Shown piece after piece: positions 26,394-34,497 of a stretch of 64,000 bases of DNA; the first letter of the stretch is position 1, and each line of letters starts with the position of its first letter. Origin of the DNA: JBALVT01 sp965262875 (GTDB lineage Bacteria > Pseudomonadota > Gammaproteobacteria > Pseudomonadales > Halieaceae); NCBI GenBank assembly GCA_965262875.1, contig CBDHGD010000002.1, positions 46,151 through 110,150 of the forward strand, given 5' to 3'. A model generated the notes under the pieces. It was given only the letters and a program-made list of their open reading frames with translations, had not been told where the DNA came from and made no database searches. A program made the position numbers and the translations under genes.

Positions 26394-26414
26394 GACCCGA
26401 TTCACAATAGAGTC
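26394..26414. promoter_or_regulatory. 21-bp palindromic operator candidate, site c
   Basis: GACCCGATTCACAATAGAGT plus C: a palindrome with one mismatch in the outer arms, same consensus as sites a and b. It is placed where a repressor could cover the promoter of the binding-protein operon. Confidence 0.7.
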
Positions 26415-26456
26415 TATAAAATAAATGCACCTCTGTCGAGACTTTTATCAGACAAT

Positions 26457-26487
26457 TGTCGATAACATGGGATATGACCGCTTTATG
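26457..26487. repeat. 31-bp repeat abutting the IS66 end
   Basis: Second copy of the 31-bp sequence at 9615-9645 (TGTCGATAACATGGGATATG then ACCGCTTTATG). The IS66 terminal GTAACTGCCC begins at the next base. At 9645 the same repeat ends just before the ISNCY end. Confidence 0.75.
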
Positions 26488-26555
26488 GTAACTGCCCAGG
26501 TACCCTAAGGAATAATTCTCTTGCCTGAGGAATCCCGATGTGATTCATTAAGATT

Positions 26556-27179
26556 ATGATTTTTTCAAACGCACCCAAAGGTTATGTTTCCGTTGAGGCT
26601 TATGAAGAGCTGAAGCAGAAGAATGCACAAACGATAGCCCTGCTTGTGGCTCGCATTGAAGACCTTGAGCGTCGCCTCAGCTTGAACAGCAGCAACAGTA
26701 GCAAGCCGCCTTCAAGCGACGGCCTAAAGAAGCCCAAGGCTGAACCCAGAACCAAAAGTCTGCGGAGAAAATCCGGTAAAAAGTCAGGCGGGCAGAAAGG
26801 CCACAAGGGAAGCACCCTGTGCCAAACGGCAGATCCCGATCATGTTGTTCCCCACAGTGGCCGCAAAGGCAGACATGTGCCCTGTGTTCCGTTGTCACCA
26901 GGGGTTGTGGCTCGGGCAGGTCAAACACCTGTCGTGCGGCGTAATCCTCTGCCATTGATGGCGACAGCGGTGTGCCACATTGCCCGCAGACAGAAGGAAA
27001 GTGATCTTCAACATGATCGGGATCTGCCGTTTGGCACAGGGTGCTTCCCTTGTGGCCTTTCTGCCCGCCTGACTTTTTACCGGATTTTCTCCGCAGACTT
27101 TTGGTTCTGGGTTCAGCCTTGGGCTTCTTTAGGCCGTCGCTTGAAGGCGGCTTGCTACTGTTGCTGCTGTTCAAGCTGA
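26556..27179 (+). pseudogene. IS66 transposase N-terminal fragment, plus-strand arm
   Basis: The first about 97 residues (MIFSNAPKGYVSVEAYEELK, then RRLSLNSSNSSKPPSSDGLK) are identical to those of the opposite-strand fragment. Beyond DPDHV it reads nonsense across the spacer and the complement of the other arm. The zinc-finger and DDE parts of the IS66 transposase are absent. Not functional. Confidence 0.85.
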
Positions 27180-27300
27180 GGCGACGCTCAAGGTCTTCAA
27201 TGCGAGCCACAAGCAGGGCTATCGTTTGTGCATTCTTCTGCTTCAGCTCTTCATAAGCCTCAACGGAAACATAACCTTTGGGTGCGTTTGAAAAAATCAT
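26677..27300 (-). pseudogene. IS66 transposase (TnpC) truncated, minus-strand arm
   Basis: It carries the IS66 N-terminal coiled coil (EELKQKNAQTIALLVARIED), the NSSNSSKPPSSDG motif, a basic stretch and the start of the zinc-binding domain (CGQCGTPLSPS, CLCGHCGEQ). It then crosses into the inverted arm at 27008. The catalytic core is missing, so no transposase is made. Confidence 0.88.
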
Positions 27301-27368
27301 AATCTTAATGAATCACATCGGGATTCCTCAGGCAAGAGAATTATTCCTTAGGGTACCTGGGCAGTTAC

Positions 27369-27788
27369 TCCCGAAACAGATAAATTGCCAACGTAGGGAA
27401 TATAAATTTGTCCCGCATCATTCACAACAACAGGAAGTTGCGAACTTCTACTGCCAGCAGTAGTAAACAATCCCTCTAACGAACTTTCCCAGATTCGTAT
27501 TGTCAGACGATCCCCCACCCCTATACGTGTGCCACCGGGATCACGTGAGCCACCAAGCGTTGAACCCATATTATAAGATAACGGGGCTCCCACCGCACGA
27601 ACCACTGCTGGGGTCAGTGCTATCACCGAGAAATTTCTGGTGGCGATATCTTCTGCCGTTGTATCCTCATTCAGGGTGATATCTACAGAATTTGGTCCTT
27701 GTCCAGGCAGGGATGCACAACCAGCAAGAAGAACTAGAGCTGACACAATAGCGATAGAGCAACGGCCCAATTGCAATGGAATGCGCAA
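27369..27788 (-). pseudogene. Wza-like polysaccharide export lipoprotein, cut by IS66
   Basis: About 140 codons remain of a protein that is normally near 400 residues. The lipoprotein signal ends in the lipobox LVLLAGC. The polysaccharide-export (SLBB-preceding) domain follows: GVGDRLTIRIWESSLEGLFT and IYIPYVGNLSVSG. It stops at the IS66 end. Its TTG start lies five bases after the autotransporter stop without a ribosome binding site, so its own 5' end was probably also lost. Loss would block capsule or exopolysaccharide export by this route. Confidence 0.8.
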
Positions 27789-27793
27789 AAGTA

Positions 27794-29392
27794 TCAGAAC
27801 TCCATATCCAGACTAACCCCGAGGCCCCAGGCCAGACGCGCGTCCAGGTAGAGGTTGTCTGTCAAGCGGGCGGTGACATAGGGTCCCGCCATCCAGCCTT
27901 TGCCTTCGGTGTTCTCCTTGGCCGCGCTGGAGGTCAGGCTGTCGTATTGCAGCAGGCCACCCACCAGCAGATCGGGCGAGACCAGATAGTCCGCGCCCAG
28001 ATAGGCAATGGCAAAATCACCGTTGGAGCCGGCACTGCCGTTGAACTTGTTGAGGCTGCCTTCAAACCAGACATCAAAGCGGCGGCTCTCGTGATACGCC
28101 GTCCCGCCTTTTGTCACTTGCAGATGATCGGCGGCGCGGGTGACCTGGTCCAGGCTGGTGGCAAATTTGTAAGTCCCCGAACCAAGGCTGAGGAAGTTAA
28201 ACTCGAACGGTTTGAGTTTGGTAATCTCGCCGGTGGCAAAGCTCAGCTGTTCCGAGCCAACACCGCGTTGCAGCCGGTTGATGCGGCGCGACAGTTTCGG
28301 CTGGTTGGCCAGAATGAGGTTGGTCCGCGTGTGCATAAACCGGTTGATGCTCTCGACTGTTTTTTGAACAGAGACATCGGATGTCACGGTGATGGTCACG
28401 GTGTCGGTGGCTGTTTGCCCCCGTGCATCGGTGACGGTCAGTTTAAACACCAGCGCGCCGTTATCAGTCTGCCGGGTCGGTGCGGTGAAGGTCGGGCTGG
28501 CGGCGGTCGCATCGCTCAGGGTGACAGTCGTGCCGTCAGTTTGCGTCCATGCGTAGGTCAGGGTGTCGTCTGCATCAATATCGGTGCCGCTGCCATCCAA
28601 GATCACAGTATCGCCCTCGTTCACGGTTTGATCAGTGCCGGCATTGGCGGTTGGCGCGTCATTCACATTGGTGACGGTGATATCGAAGGCTGGCAGGGAA
28701 GCGCTGAGGGTGCCGTCGGAGACCGCGATCACAATCCCCGATGTGGTGCCGACATCATCATTGTCCGGTGTTCCGGTCAAGGCACCTGTTGTGGTGCTGA
28801 ATGTGGCCCAGCTTGGCTGTTTCACAATCGTATAGGTTAGGGTGTCGCCCGCGTCCGCATCGTTTCCGGTCGGGGTGAAACTGTAGGCTGCGTCCTGCGC
28901 CACGCTGGTTGCGGGCGTGCCGGAGATGGTTGGCGCGTCATTCACATTGGGGATGACCCCCACAGTGGGAACAACAAGATCTGGAAGGGGTACCGGGTTC
29001 CCCGATTGGTTCATGACGGCAAGGCTTATTTGCAGGTCGGGGCTACCATCTCTATGGCCTTCCGGCACAGTGATGGTAAGTTCCGACGTATTACTACCAC
29101 TGTCGGTGATCCGTCCACCACCAGTCGGGCGTGATCCAATCGTCCATTTGTAGGTGTAGGGCCCATCGAGGACGGGGAGAACCTCAACGGCGAGTGTCAG
29201 GCTCTGGCCCGCTTGGATCATCGGAGATCCATCTAGCGTGAAGGAAGCGGTGCGCGGCTGGTTGGATATCTCGGCACTGGCGGTGACTGCCGAGAGCGTC
29301 AGGGAAAGCAGGAGGGCGGTGCAGAGTAACACAGGAGCCATCCCCAATCCCCGTGCAGAAGAACCCGCGATGAGCCGTAAAAAACCGCTCAA
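27794..29392 (-). CDS. Autotransporter-type surface protein with a shortened beta-barrel
   Basis: 532 residues from TTG 29392; the ATG at 29341 directly precedes a good signal peptide (MAPVLLCTALLLSLTLSAVT ending ASA). Passenger: an Ig-like region, a cadherin-like repeat (NDAPTISGTPATSVAQDAAY) and a PKD-like repeat (NDAPTANAGTDQTVNEGDTV). The barrel begins near residue 395 (FATGEITKLKPFEFNFLSLG) but only about 130 residues remain. LDARLAWG is joined directly to a typical last strand (VSLDMEF, ending in Phe). Barrels of this type need about twice that length, so an internal deletion is likely. Confidence 0.72.
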   Translation of the reverse strand: MSGFLRLIAGSSARGLGMAPVLLCTALLLSLTLSAVTASAEISNQPRTASFTLDGSPMIQAGQSLTLAVEVLPVLDGPYTYKWTIGSRPTGGGRITDSGSNTSELTITVPEGHRDGSPDLQISLAVMNQSGNPVPLPDLVVPTVGVIPNVNDAPTISGTPATSVAQDAAYSFTPTGNDADAGDTLTYTIVKQPSWATFSTTTGALTGTPDNDDVGTTSGIVIAVSDGTLSASLPAFDITVTNVNDAPTANAGTDQTVNEGDTVILDGSGTDIDADDTLTYAWTQTDGTTVTLSDATAASPTFTAPTRQTDNGALVFKLTVTDARGQTATDTVTITVTSDVSVQKTVESINRFMHTRTNLILANQPKLSRRINRLQRGVGSEQLSFATGEITKLKPFEFNFLSLGSGTYKFATSLDQVTRAADHLQVTKGGTAYHESRRFDVWFEGSLNKFNGSAGSNGDFAIAYLGADYLVSPDLLVGGLLQYDSLTSSAAKENTEGKGWMAGPYVTARLTDNLYLDARLAWGLGVSLDMEF

Positions 29393-29418
29393 AGGTCTTG
29401 ACTTATGTCTAGAATTGT

Positions 29419-29428
29419 GGGGGGGGGG
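29419..29428. promoter_or_regulatory. Ten-G homopolymer upstream of the autotransporter
   Basis: A run of ten G (C on the coding strand) lies 27 bp before the TTG and 78 bp before the ATG start. Such tracts in a 5' region are slippage-prone. The porin at 12477 also has a homopolymer tract upstream. Confidence 0.5.
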
Positions 29429-29585
29429 TATTTCTATACATATCCAAAGCTTCCTTTTTGCGTCTTTCCCTAAGCTTTAGGTCAAAAATATCCGTTAGGC
29501 AACAAGCTAGGGTAATCAATTGAATGGTTTTTGGCTTGAAAATTGGAAGAAAACGTAACTGCCGGAGGCTTCCGCGTTGAATTCA

Positions 29586-29966
29586 CATCTTGCCTCTCCG
29601 CTGCACCGGGCATTGCGCCATCACAGTGCCGGGATATTCGAAGCCGAGCGTATATTCGGGCGCGCGATTGTAAACCATGACGGGCGCTCTGTGCCGGTGC
29701 GCTTCATCGCCGAGCAGCATGTACGCGAGGATTGCCGGCGGATCCCGTCCGTGGCCGACTGGCTGCGGCATATTCCGGTGGAGCCCTGGATGGTCAACGG
29801 GGTGATCCTGCCGGATACAGAACCGGTGGGTGCTGATCCGGACGCCGACTGGCGCGCAGCTGTGGCAGCGGGCCAGACCACATTGGGCTTGCGGGACTGG
29901 CTTTGCCAGACTGCCCTGCGTCTTAATGAGGCGATGGATCGGGAGGATAGGCTTCCAGCCGCCTGA
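29586..29966 (+). pseudogene. DUF6915 gene, 5'-truncated duplicate
   Basis: From HLASPLHRALRHHSAG onward it encodes the same protein as the copy at 3759-4241, with only a few third-base differences. The first 34 codons are missing and are replaced by unrelated DNA (GAATTCA at the junction). There is no start with a ribosome binding site. The duplicated block covers about 397 bp (3861-4257 and 29586-29982). Confidence 0.85.
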
Positions 29967-29973
29967 CCAATCG

Positions 29974-30000
29974 AAAGAGCGGGATCAACCCGCTCTTTTT
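29974..30000 (+). terminator. Intrinsic terminator after the DUF6915 copy
   Basis: Stem AGAGCGGG/CCCGCTCT, loop ATCAA, then T5. The corresponding place in the first copy (4251-4322) carries a palindromic insert in the loop. It may also serve the convergent toxin gene. Confidence 0.85.
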
Positions 30001-30001
30001 C

Positions 30002-30442
30002 CTAATCCTTTTTTGGCGGATCATCACGATTAACAGACTTCGTTTGCCGTCTTTGCATTTGCGCCCGAACGTCCTCAACAATCTGTTTGGTAAAATTCGG
30101 GGGTAAAACACCATAGGCAATCTTATTCGGCTCACGACGGTTTACAGGTCGCAAATCGCTTCCCGGCCAGATGAAGTAATTCACATCATTGGTAACCACC
30201 CATGAGCGCTCATGATCAAGGCCGAGGCTCTTTTTGATCTGCGGCGGTATCTCTATGGCACGGGTGCCTTCAACGGGTTGATGATGCGTTATAGGGGCGA
30301 CAATCACGCGATTGTTTTTGGTCGCCAGAACAATCGCGCAAGGTCTATCCTTACGCCCTTCCTCGGCACCTGTCCGGGCTTCTCTGTGCCACAAATAGGC
30401 GTAGTTAATTACCAACCCGCGCTTGGGAGTAGGAATATCCAC
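30002..30442 (-). CDS. PemK-type growth inhibitor (toxin)
   Basis: 146 residues. It resembles alphaproteobacterial proteins called growth inhibitor PemK: PTPKRGLVINYAYLWHREAR, KDRPCAIVLATKNNRVIVAP, DHERSWVVTNDVNYFIWPGS, ending in an NKIAYGVLPP segment. These are small SH3-like barrels, often endoribonucleases. The GTG start overlaps the antitoxin stop by one base (TAGTG), so the pair is co-translated. Catalytic activity is not tested by sequence alone. Confidence 0.82.
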   Translation of the reverse strand: MDIPTPKRGLVINYAYLWHREARTGAEEGRKDRPCAIVLATKNNRVIVAPITHHQPVEGTRAIEIPPQIKKSLGLDHERSWVVTNDVNYFIWPGSDLRPVNRREPNKIAYGVLPPNFTKQIVEDVRAQMQRRQTKSVNRDDPPKKD

Positions 30443-30708
30443 TAGCGTTCAAGGACAGGGTGTTTTGTTGCTGTGATACCGCTCATTTCTCTGGCGGCAT
30501 CATCAAGAGCCTGTTTCAAATCATCCGGCAAATCTGCCGGGTGACAAGATACCCTGTCATCTATAGATTTGTACCGCTCATAATCCTCTGCGGAAATCAG
30601 AACAACGCTTTCGCGTCCATAGCTTGTTACCATCACCGCTCCGCGTTGTGCTTGGGATTGGTAGCGGCCAAAATTCTTCTGCAATTCCGAGGCTGTTACT
30701 GTTGTCAT
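30442..30708 (-). CDS. Phd/YefM family antitoxin
   Basis: 88 residues. The N-terminal Phd/YefM fold (TASELQKNFGRYQSQAQRGA, then VMVTSYGRESVVLISAEDYE) binds operator DNA. The C-terminal tail should wrap the toxin. It is the first gene of the pair and precedes the PemK-type toxin, the usual order. Autoregulation is expected for the family; no palindrome was confirmed. Such pairs stabilise plasmids. Confidence 0.88.
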   Translation of the reverse strand: MTTVTASELQKNFGRYQSQAQRGAVMVTSYGRESVVLISAEDYERYKSIDDRVSCHPADLPDDLKQALDDAAREMSGITATKHPVLER

Positions 30709-30913
30709 AAAACCAGCTCCTTTTTCCGTATATTACACAACTTACGGAAAAAAGCAAACGGTGTTGACTGTTATGTTGTGGCATGCGGGTTCCGACCCAG
30801 TCCCAAAATTTCGCGCCACCCAGCCTCAAAAAGTCAAAGAAAGCTTTGTTTCCAGGTGATCCCGTTCCCGAAGGGGGAAGGGGGTTTTAACCATCTATCA
30901 CAAGGAAACACCT

Positions 30914-31294
30914 ATGAAACTTCTGACCAAAACCCACCGTATGCAACTGCTCGCCAACGGGCGCACTATGGCGCAGGCGGATATTTCCGGAACCGTAAAA
31001 CCGGTTGTTAAACTGTTCATGCCGGATGGCGGGGCCACGTGGCTGCTGGCCTGGTTGGAACCGGAGGATCCTGATATCGCTTTTGGACTCTGCGATTTGG
31101 GCCTAGGTTGCGCTGAACTCGGCACCGTCACCTTAAGCGAGATTGCCAACTTGCGTGGGGTCTTGGGTCTGCCGCTTCTCGGGCATGTAATACCCTTCCA
31201 GCCAATGGTCGAGCGTGATCGCTTTTTCAAGGCGGATCGCAGCCTGTCTGATTATGCCAAAGTGGCCCGTGACGCAGGCTATATTGCCGCCTGA
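30914..31294 (+). CDS. DUF2958 protein with an 11-residue module insertion
   Basis: 126 residues. It is typical of DUF2958: MKLLTKTHRMQLLANGR, PVVKLFMPDGGATWLLAWLE, DPDIAFGLCDLGLGCAELG, and the end DYAKVARDAGYI. Between GLP and VERDRFF the family normally has no gap. Here LLGHVIPFQPM (33 nt, 31175-31207) is inserted, encoded by the interspersed palindromic module, and the frame is kept. The function of DUF2958 is unknown; the gene is common on plasmids near ParB and ArdC. ATG follows AAGGAAACACCT. Confidence 0.87.
   Translation: MKLLTKTHRMQLLANGRTMAQADISGTVKPVVKLFMPDGGATWLLAWLEPEDPDIAFGLCDLGLGCAELGTVTLSEIANLRGVLGLPLLGHVIPFQPMVERDRFFKADRSLSDYAKVARDAGYIAA
31175..31207 (+). repeat. Palindromic module inside DUF2958
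   Basis: 33 nt: CTTCTCGGGCATGTAATACC then CTTCCAGCCAATG. It shares CTCGGGCATGTAAT with the insertion at 48736-48769 (CTCGGGCATGTAATGCCCTG). It is removable without changing the frame. Confidence 0.7.
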
Positions 31295-31505
31295 CACAGA
31301 CCACTAACACAGACACGGAGACATGGGCGCGGGGCTGGCATCAGCGGTCCCGCGTTCATCCACGCCAGATTGCAACCATCAGTCTTTTCCGGCCCCGTCA
31401 TCGCTTCCCGACAACTGTCGCGCCCGGCTCCCTAAAGAAAAGAGCGGGGCTTTTGGTTTTTGTGATTCCAATGGGGGATCGAGAAACACAAAATGGAGAA
31501 ACACG

Positions 31506-32910
31506 ATGACCACCCAAAATATGAACACCCTGCTGAGCGATTGCCGGATTGCCCTGAACAAGCTGACCCTGCATCCGCGCAACGTGCGGGCCGGCAGTAT
31601 TACGGCCTATGCGGCGGCGGCGATCACACCGCTGGCGGCCAATATCGCCCTGCGCGGCTTGCTGCAACCGCTCGTGGTGCAAAAGCTTGAGGATGGCACT
31701 TACGGCGTTGTTGGCGGTGGCCGCCGTCTGGCCGCGCTCAAGACACTGGCGGAAGATAAAGCCGCCAAAGGCTTCGGGAAATCCATGAAAGTGGCCTGTC
31801 GGGAGATGTCCGGCGACGAGGTTGCGCTGTCCACCGTGAGCTATTCGGAGAATGCGTTGCAACTGCCGATGGATGCGCTGGATCGCTATGAGGCGTTTGC
31901 CGCGATGCGCGATCAGGATGGTGCAAGCATTGATCTGATCGCGCGCAGTTTTGCGATTACAGAACGGCAGGTGAGGGAAGCCCTGCGTCTGGGCAATATC
32001 CACGTCGATATCCGCGATGCGCACCGATCCGGTCAAATCAACCTTGAAGCCTTGCGGGCGTTCGATGCGCACCCGGATCCAGAGGTGCAGCTGGAAACCT
32101 TCACCGGTCTCGCACAGGAACACGGGGCTGTCACATCCTGGCAGGTGCGCCAAGCGTTTCAAAACCGCTGGGTGCGGGTTGGCGATGCGGTTGGCGCGTT
32201 TGTGCGCGAAGCTTATATCGCCGCAGGGGGCGAGGTTCTGGCCGATCTGATCGAGGAGGACAGTATTCTGGCCGACAACAGCCTGATCACCAAACTGCTG
32301 GCCGAAGACCTTCAGGCGCGCGCGGAGGCAGAACGGGCGCGGCTTGGCTTTGCCTGGGCGGAATATCGCACAGAAGCCCGCCGGGACAGTTTCAGCGATT
32401 ACGGGCGGCTCTATCCTGAGGCGCTTGATCTCGATGACGCCACGCAAGCCAGGGTGGATCAATTGACCGAAGAGTTGGATGCGATCAGTGCAGACTATGA
32501 AGCGTCCCCGGATGCCGAGGCCGAAGCCGCACTTGAGGCCCGTCACGCGGTGCTTGAGGCGGAGATCGATGCGTTGACGCAAGGCTACAGCGCAGGCGAT
32601 CTGGGGCTTGGCGGTGTTATCGCGGTCTGGGACCGGTGCGAGGTGAAGTTTTTTGGCGGCATGGTACGGCCGGAACAAATGCCGGATCGCAATACGGACG
32701 ATCAGGTCGGGTCCGGGGACGGCACCACGGCCAATACCGCACCGGACACAGCTGTCGGGCCAAAGCTGTCTGCCAAGCTAGCGGGCGATATGGCACATAT
32801 CCGTACAAGGGCTGTGGGGCTGGCCCTGGCGTAATCGCCCGAAGTGGCGGGCGATTACGCCTGCTATACGCTGATCCGTCAGGTTCTGGGGGATTGGAAC
32901 TATAGCAATG
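31506..32910 (+). pseudogene. parB: ParB-family partition protein, 5' part
   Basis: The ATG at 31506 follows GGAG. The ParB nuclease/CTP-type domain and HTH are visible: LHPRNVRAGS, LRGLLQPLVVQKLEDGTYGV, VGGGRRLAAL, FAITERQVREALRLGNIHVD. The frame meets TAA at 32832-32834 (VGLALA-stop). Recognisable coding then continues in the same frame (SPEVAGDYACYTLIRQVLGD) up to a transposon at 32911. Joining 32910 to 36469 restores the frame exactly. So the gene was first hit by insertion or by the nonsense change, and now can give at most a 442-residue truncated protein. Confidence 0.82.
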
Positions 32911-32983
32911 CGCCCCTATGTAGCAAACGCACCAAAGGAGGCTAATAAATGACTCCACAATATGGGCAATCTGTGATCTTTTC

Positions 32984-33865
32984 ATGTTCATGTTCAATTT
33001 TTACAAGGCTTGTTTTTCTAAAGCGTTTTCTGGAAAATTCTGGATGGTTGAAAAGTGGACGGGTGGTTTATCTATACTTGCTCTCGTTTTTACACGGCTA
33101 TTGCCAACGCCAGAGTGGATGGCGACAATGTTAGAAACAGACGGCCCACTATATTTTTTCTTGGTAATATTCGTCCTTACGGTTTTCTTGGGCTTAGTTG
33201 CCGCGCCTTATGCACTTTACAAAGAGCAGTTAGACGCGCGTATTGAGAGCGAAGCGAAAAGAAAACCGACCCTTAATGTTTTTCTAAAAAATTCTACTTC
33301 TTCAGACGTTTTGCGTGGTGCTACTTCTCAAGCACTTTCTGGGAGTAGACAAACTGTAATTACTAATTCAATTCCGAGTGTTTTAAGTGTTACCTGTAAA
33401 AATACAGGCGAAACCAAAGCATTAAACTGTGTCGCCAGAATAGTATCTGCAAAGCAAGTAGACGCAGAGCCAGACAGAGTTTTAGACATAACAGAATCTA
33501 TAATCCTACCTTGGGATCAGTGTGATCCAGAAAAAAGCTTAACCAAAGATATGCCCCCAAGTGATATATCCAGAATTTGGATTGCCAGTATCAATGCCAG
33601 CGGCCACTTGTGGATTTTTAGGGAAACTGGGAAACTTCCAGTGGAATACCAAAGGTTTTTCGGATCTGCTGGAAAATACGAAGTTATTATACAGATTGAC
33701 TCAGACAACTGCCCACCAATCCAGACAATGATCCGCATGATTTCACGTGAATATGAAGGCACTGGGAGTGGTGTACATAAGGGCGAAGGGGAGATTTCTA
33801 TTTTATCACAAGGCTCTCCACGCCTACCGCCCCCGGACTCAACCACTACCGACTGGCGTCGGTAG
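32984..33865 (+). CDS. Two-helix membrane protein with soluble C-terminal domain (transposon passenger)
   Basis: 293 residues. Two membrane helices near the N terminus (LSILALVFTRLLP and YFFLVIFVLTVFLGLVAAPY), then a polar domain of about 200 residues with no recognised family. Upstream, a second ATG at 32949 with a strong AAAGGAGG is in another frame and stops after 61 codons. A frameshift near 32980 may therefore separate the true start from this frame. The last residues (after PRLPPPDS) are encoded by the IS200 right end, so the native C terminus was lost. Confidence 0.55.
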   Translation: MFMFNFYKACFSKAFSGKFWMVEKWTGGLSILALVFTRLLPTPEWMATMLETDGPLYFFLVIFVLTVFLGLVAAPYALYKEQLDARIESEAKRKPTLNVFLKNSTSSDVLRGATSQALSGSRQTVITNSIPSVLSVTCKNTGETKALNCVARIVSAKQVDAEPDRVLDITESIILPWDQCDPEKSLTKDMPPSDISRIWIASINASGHLWIFRETGKLPVEYQRFFGSAGKYEVIIQIDSDNCPPIQTMIRMISREYEGTGSGVHKGEGEISILSQGSPRLPPPDSTTTDWRR

Positions 33866-34262
33866 GATGAGGGATGTGATTTTCCAGGTACTGAAGTACG
33901 AAGTCTTCTGTGATCACACCGTTGGTGGTTGAAAAATACCCACGCCCCCAAAAGTGACAGCCCCAGTAGCGTTTCTTCAGGTGTGTAAACTCGCGTTGGA
34001 CTTTGTGGGATGAGCGTCCTTTCATAAGTCGCACCAAGTCACTGATCGCCAGTTTTGGCGGAACGGACACAAACATATGAACGTGGTCGCTGGAAAGGAC
34101 GCCTGTGATTATATCGACGCCTTTCTCGCTGCAAACTTGTTTGATGATGTCACGCACCCGCAATTGAACCGCCCCACGCAGAACCTTGTAGCGATATTTT
34201 GTTGTCCAAACGATGTGATAGCGATGGTAGAAAACGCAGTGTTTCCCAGTGTCATATTGCAT
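33846..34262 (-). CDS. tnpA: IS200/IS605 transposase TnpA, full length
   Basis: 138 residues. The N terminus (YHIVWTTKYRYKVLRG) and the HUH motif HVHMFVSVPP are standard; the tyrosine nucleophile is expected in VLQYLENH. The start ATG at 34262 has AGGGAGGA upstream, but both are locked in a 28-bp inverted repeat (34261-34330). The protein is identical to the visible part of the copy at the left edge of the window, so the transposition is recent. Confidence 0.95.
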   Translation of the reverse strand: MQYDTGKHCVFYHRYHIVWTTKYRYKVLRGAVQLRVRDIIKQVCSEKGVDIITGVLSSDHVHMFVSVPPKLAISDLVRLMKGRSSHKVQREFTHLKKRYWGCHFWGRGYFSTTNGVITEDFVLQYLENHIPHPTDASR

Positions 34263-34330
34263 AGTCTTATCCTCCCTAAAAATGAGCCTTATTCCTTACG
34301 GCGGCTCATTTTTAGGGAGGATAAGACTAT
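34261..34330 (-). promoter_or_regulatory. 28-bp perfect inverted repeat over the tnpA start
   Basis: Arms 34261-34288 and 34303-34330 are exact inverted copies separated by 14 nt. In the tnpA mRNA the hairpin would bury the Shine-Dalgarno sequence AGGGAGGA and the AUG. A 5' hairpin that represses translation is known for enterobacterial IS200. Confidence 0.85.
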
Positions 34331-34497
34331 AACCGATTCTTTCGTGCTAAAGCACTCCCGTCTGAAGACGGGGGGTTGGAACCAATGAGTGGATACTCAA
34401 CCATAAAAGCCGCGCTAAACTTACCACGCGATAGCTTATTGCGAATATTTGCCTCTTTATCTCCGATTAATTCAGACAACTGGGCATATGTAAGGGC

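Larger units (their letters stand above)
26488..27368. mobile_element. Head-to-head IS66 fragment forming an 881-bp palindrome
   Basis: Two 360-bp arms (26488-26847 and 27009-27368) are inverted copies of the same IS66 end, starting GTAACTGCCCAGGTACCCTA. A 161-bp spacer lies between them. The minus-strand arm continues through the spacer as normal IS66 transposase sequence and then runs into the other arm. The right outer end lies in the capsule export gene. No matching 8-bp target duplication is seen, so deletion or inversion followed insertion. Confidence 0.85.
33838..34383 (-). mobile_element. Complete IS200/IS605-type element nested in the transposon
   Basis: It contains tnpA, a right-end hairpin (CTACCGAC/GTCGGTAG, near 33846-33865) and a left-end hairpin CCCGTC-TGAA-GACGGG (34357-34372). 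No target duplication, as expected for the family. It is inserted between the passenger membrane protein and the transposase gene of the IS1595-type element. Confidence 0.88.

Noticed and set aside
32949..33134. 61-codon frame with a strong ribosome binding site at the left end of the IS1595-type element
   Set aside because: It overlaps the longer membrane-protein frame and has no own homology; it more likely marks the true start of that gene before a frameshift.
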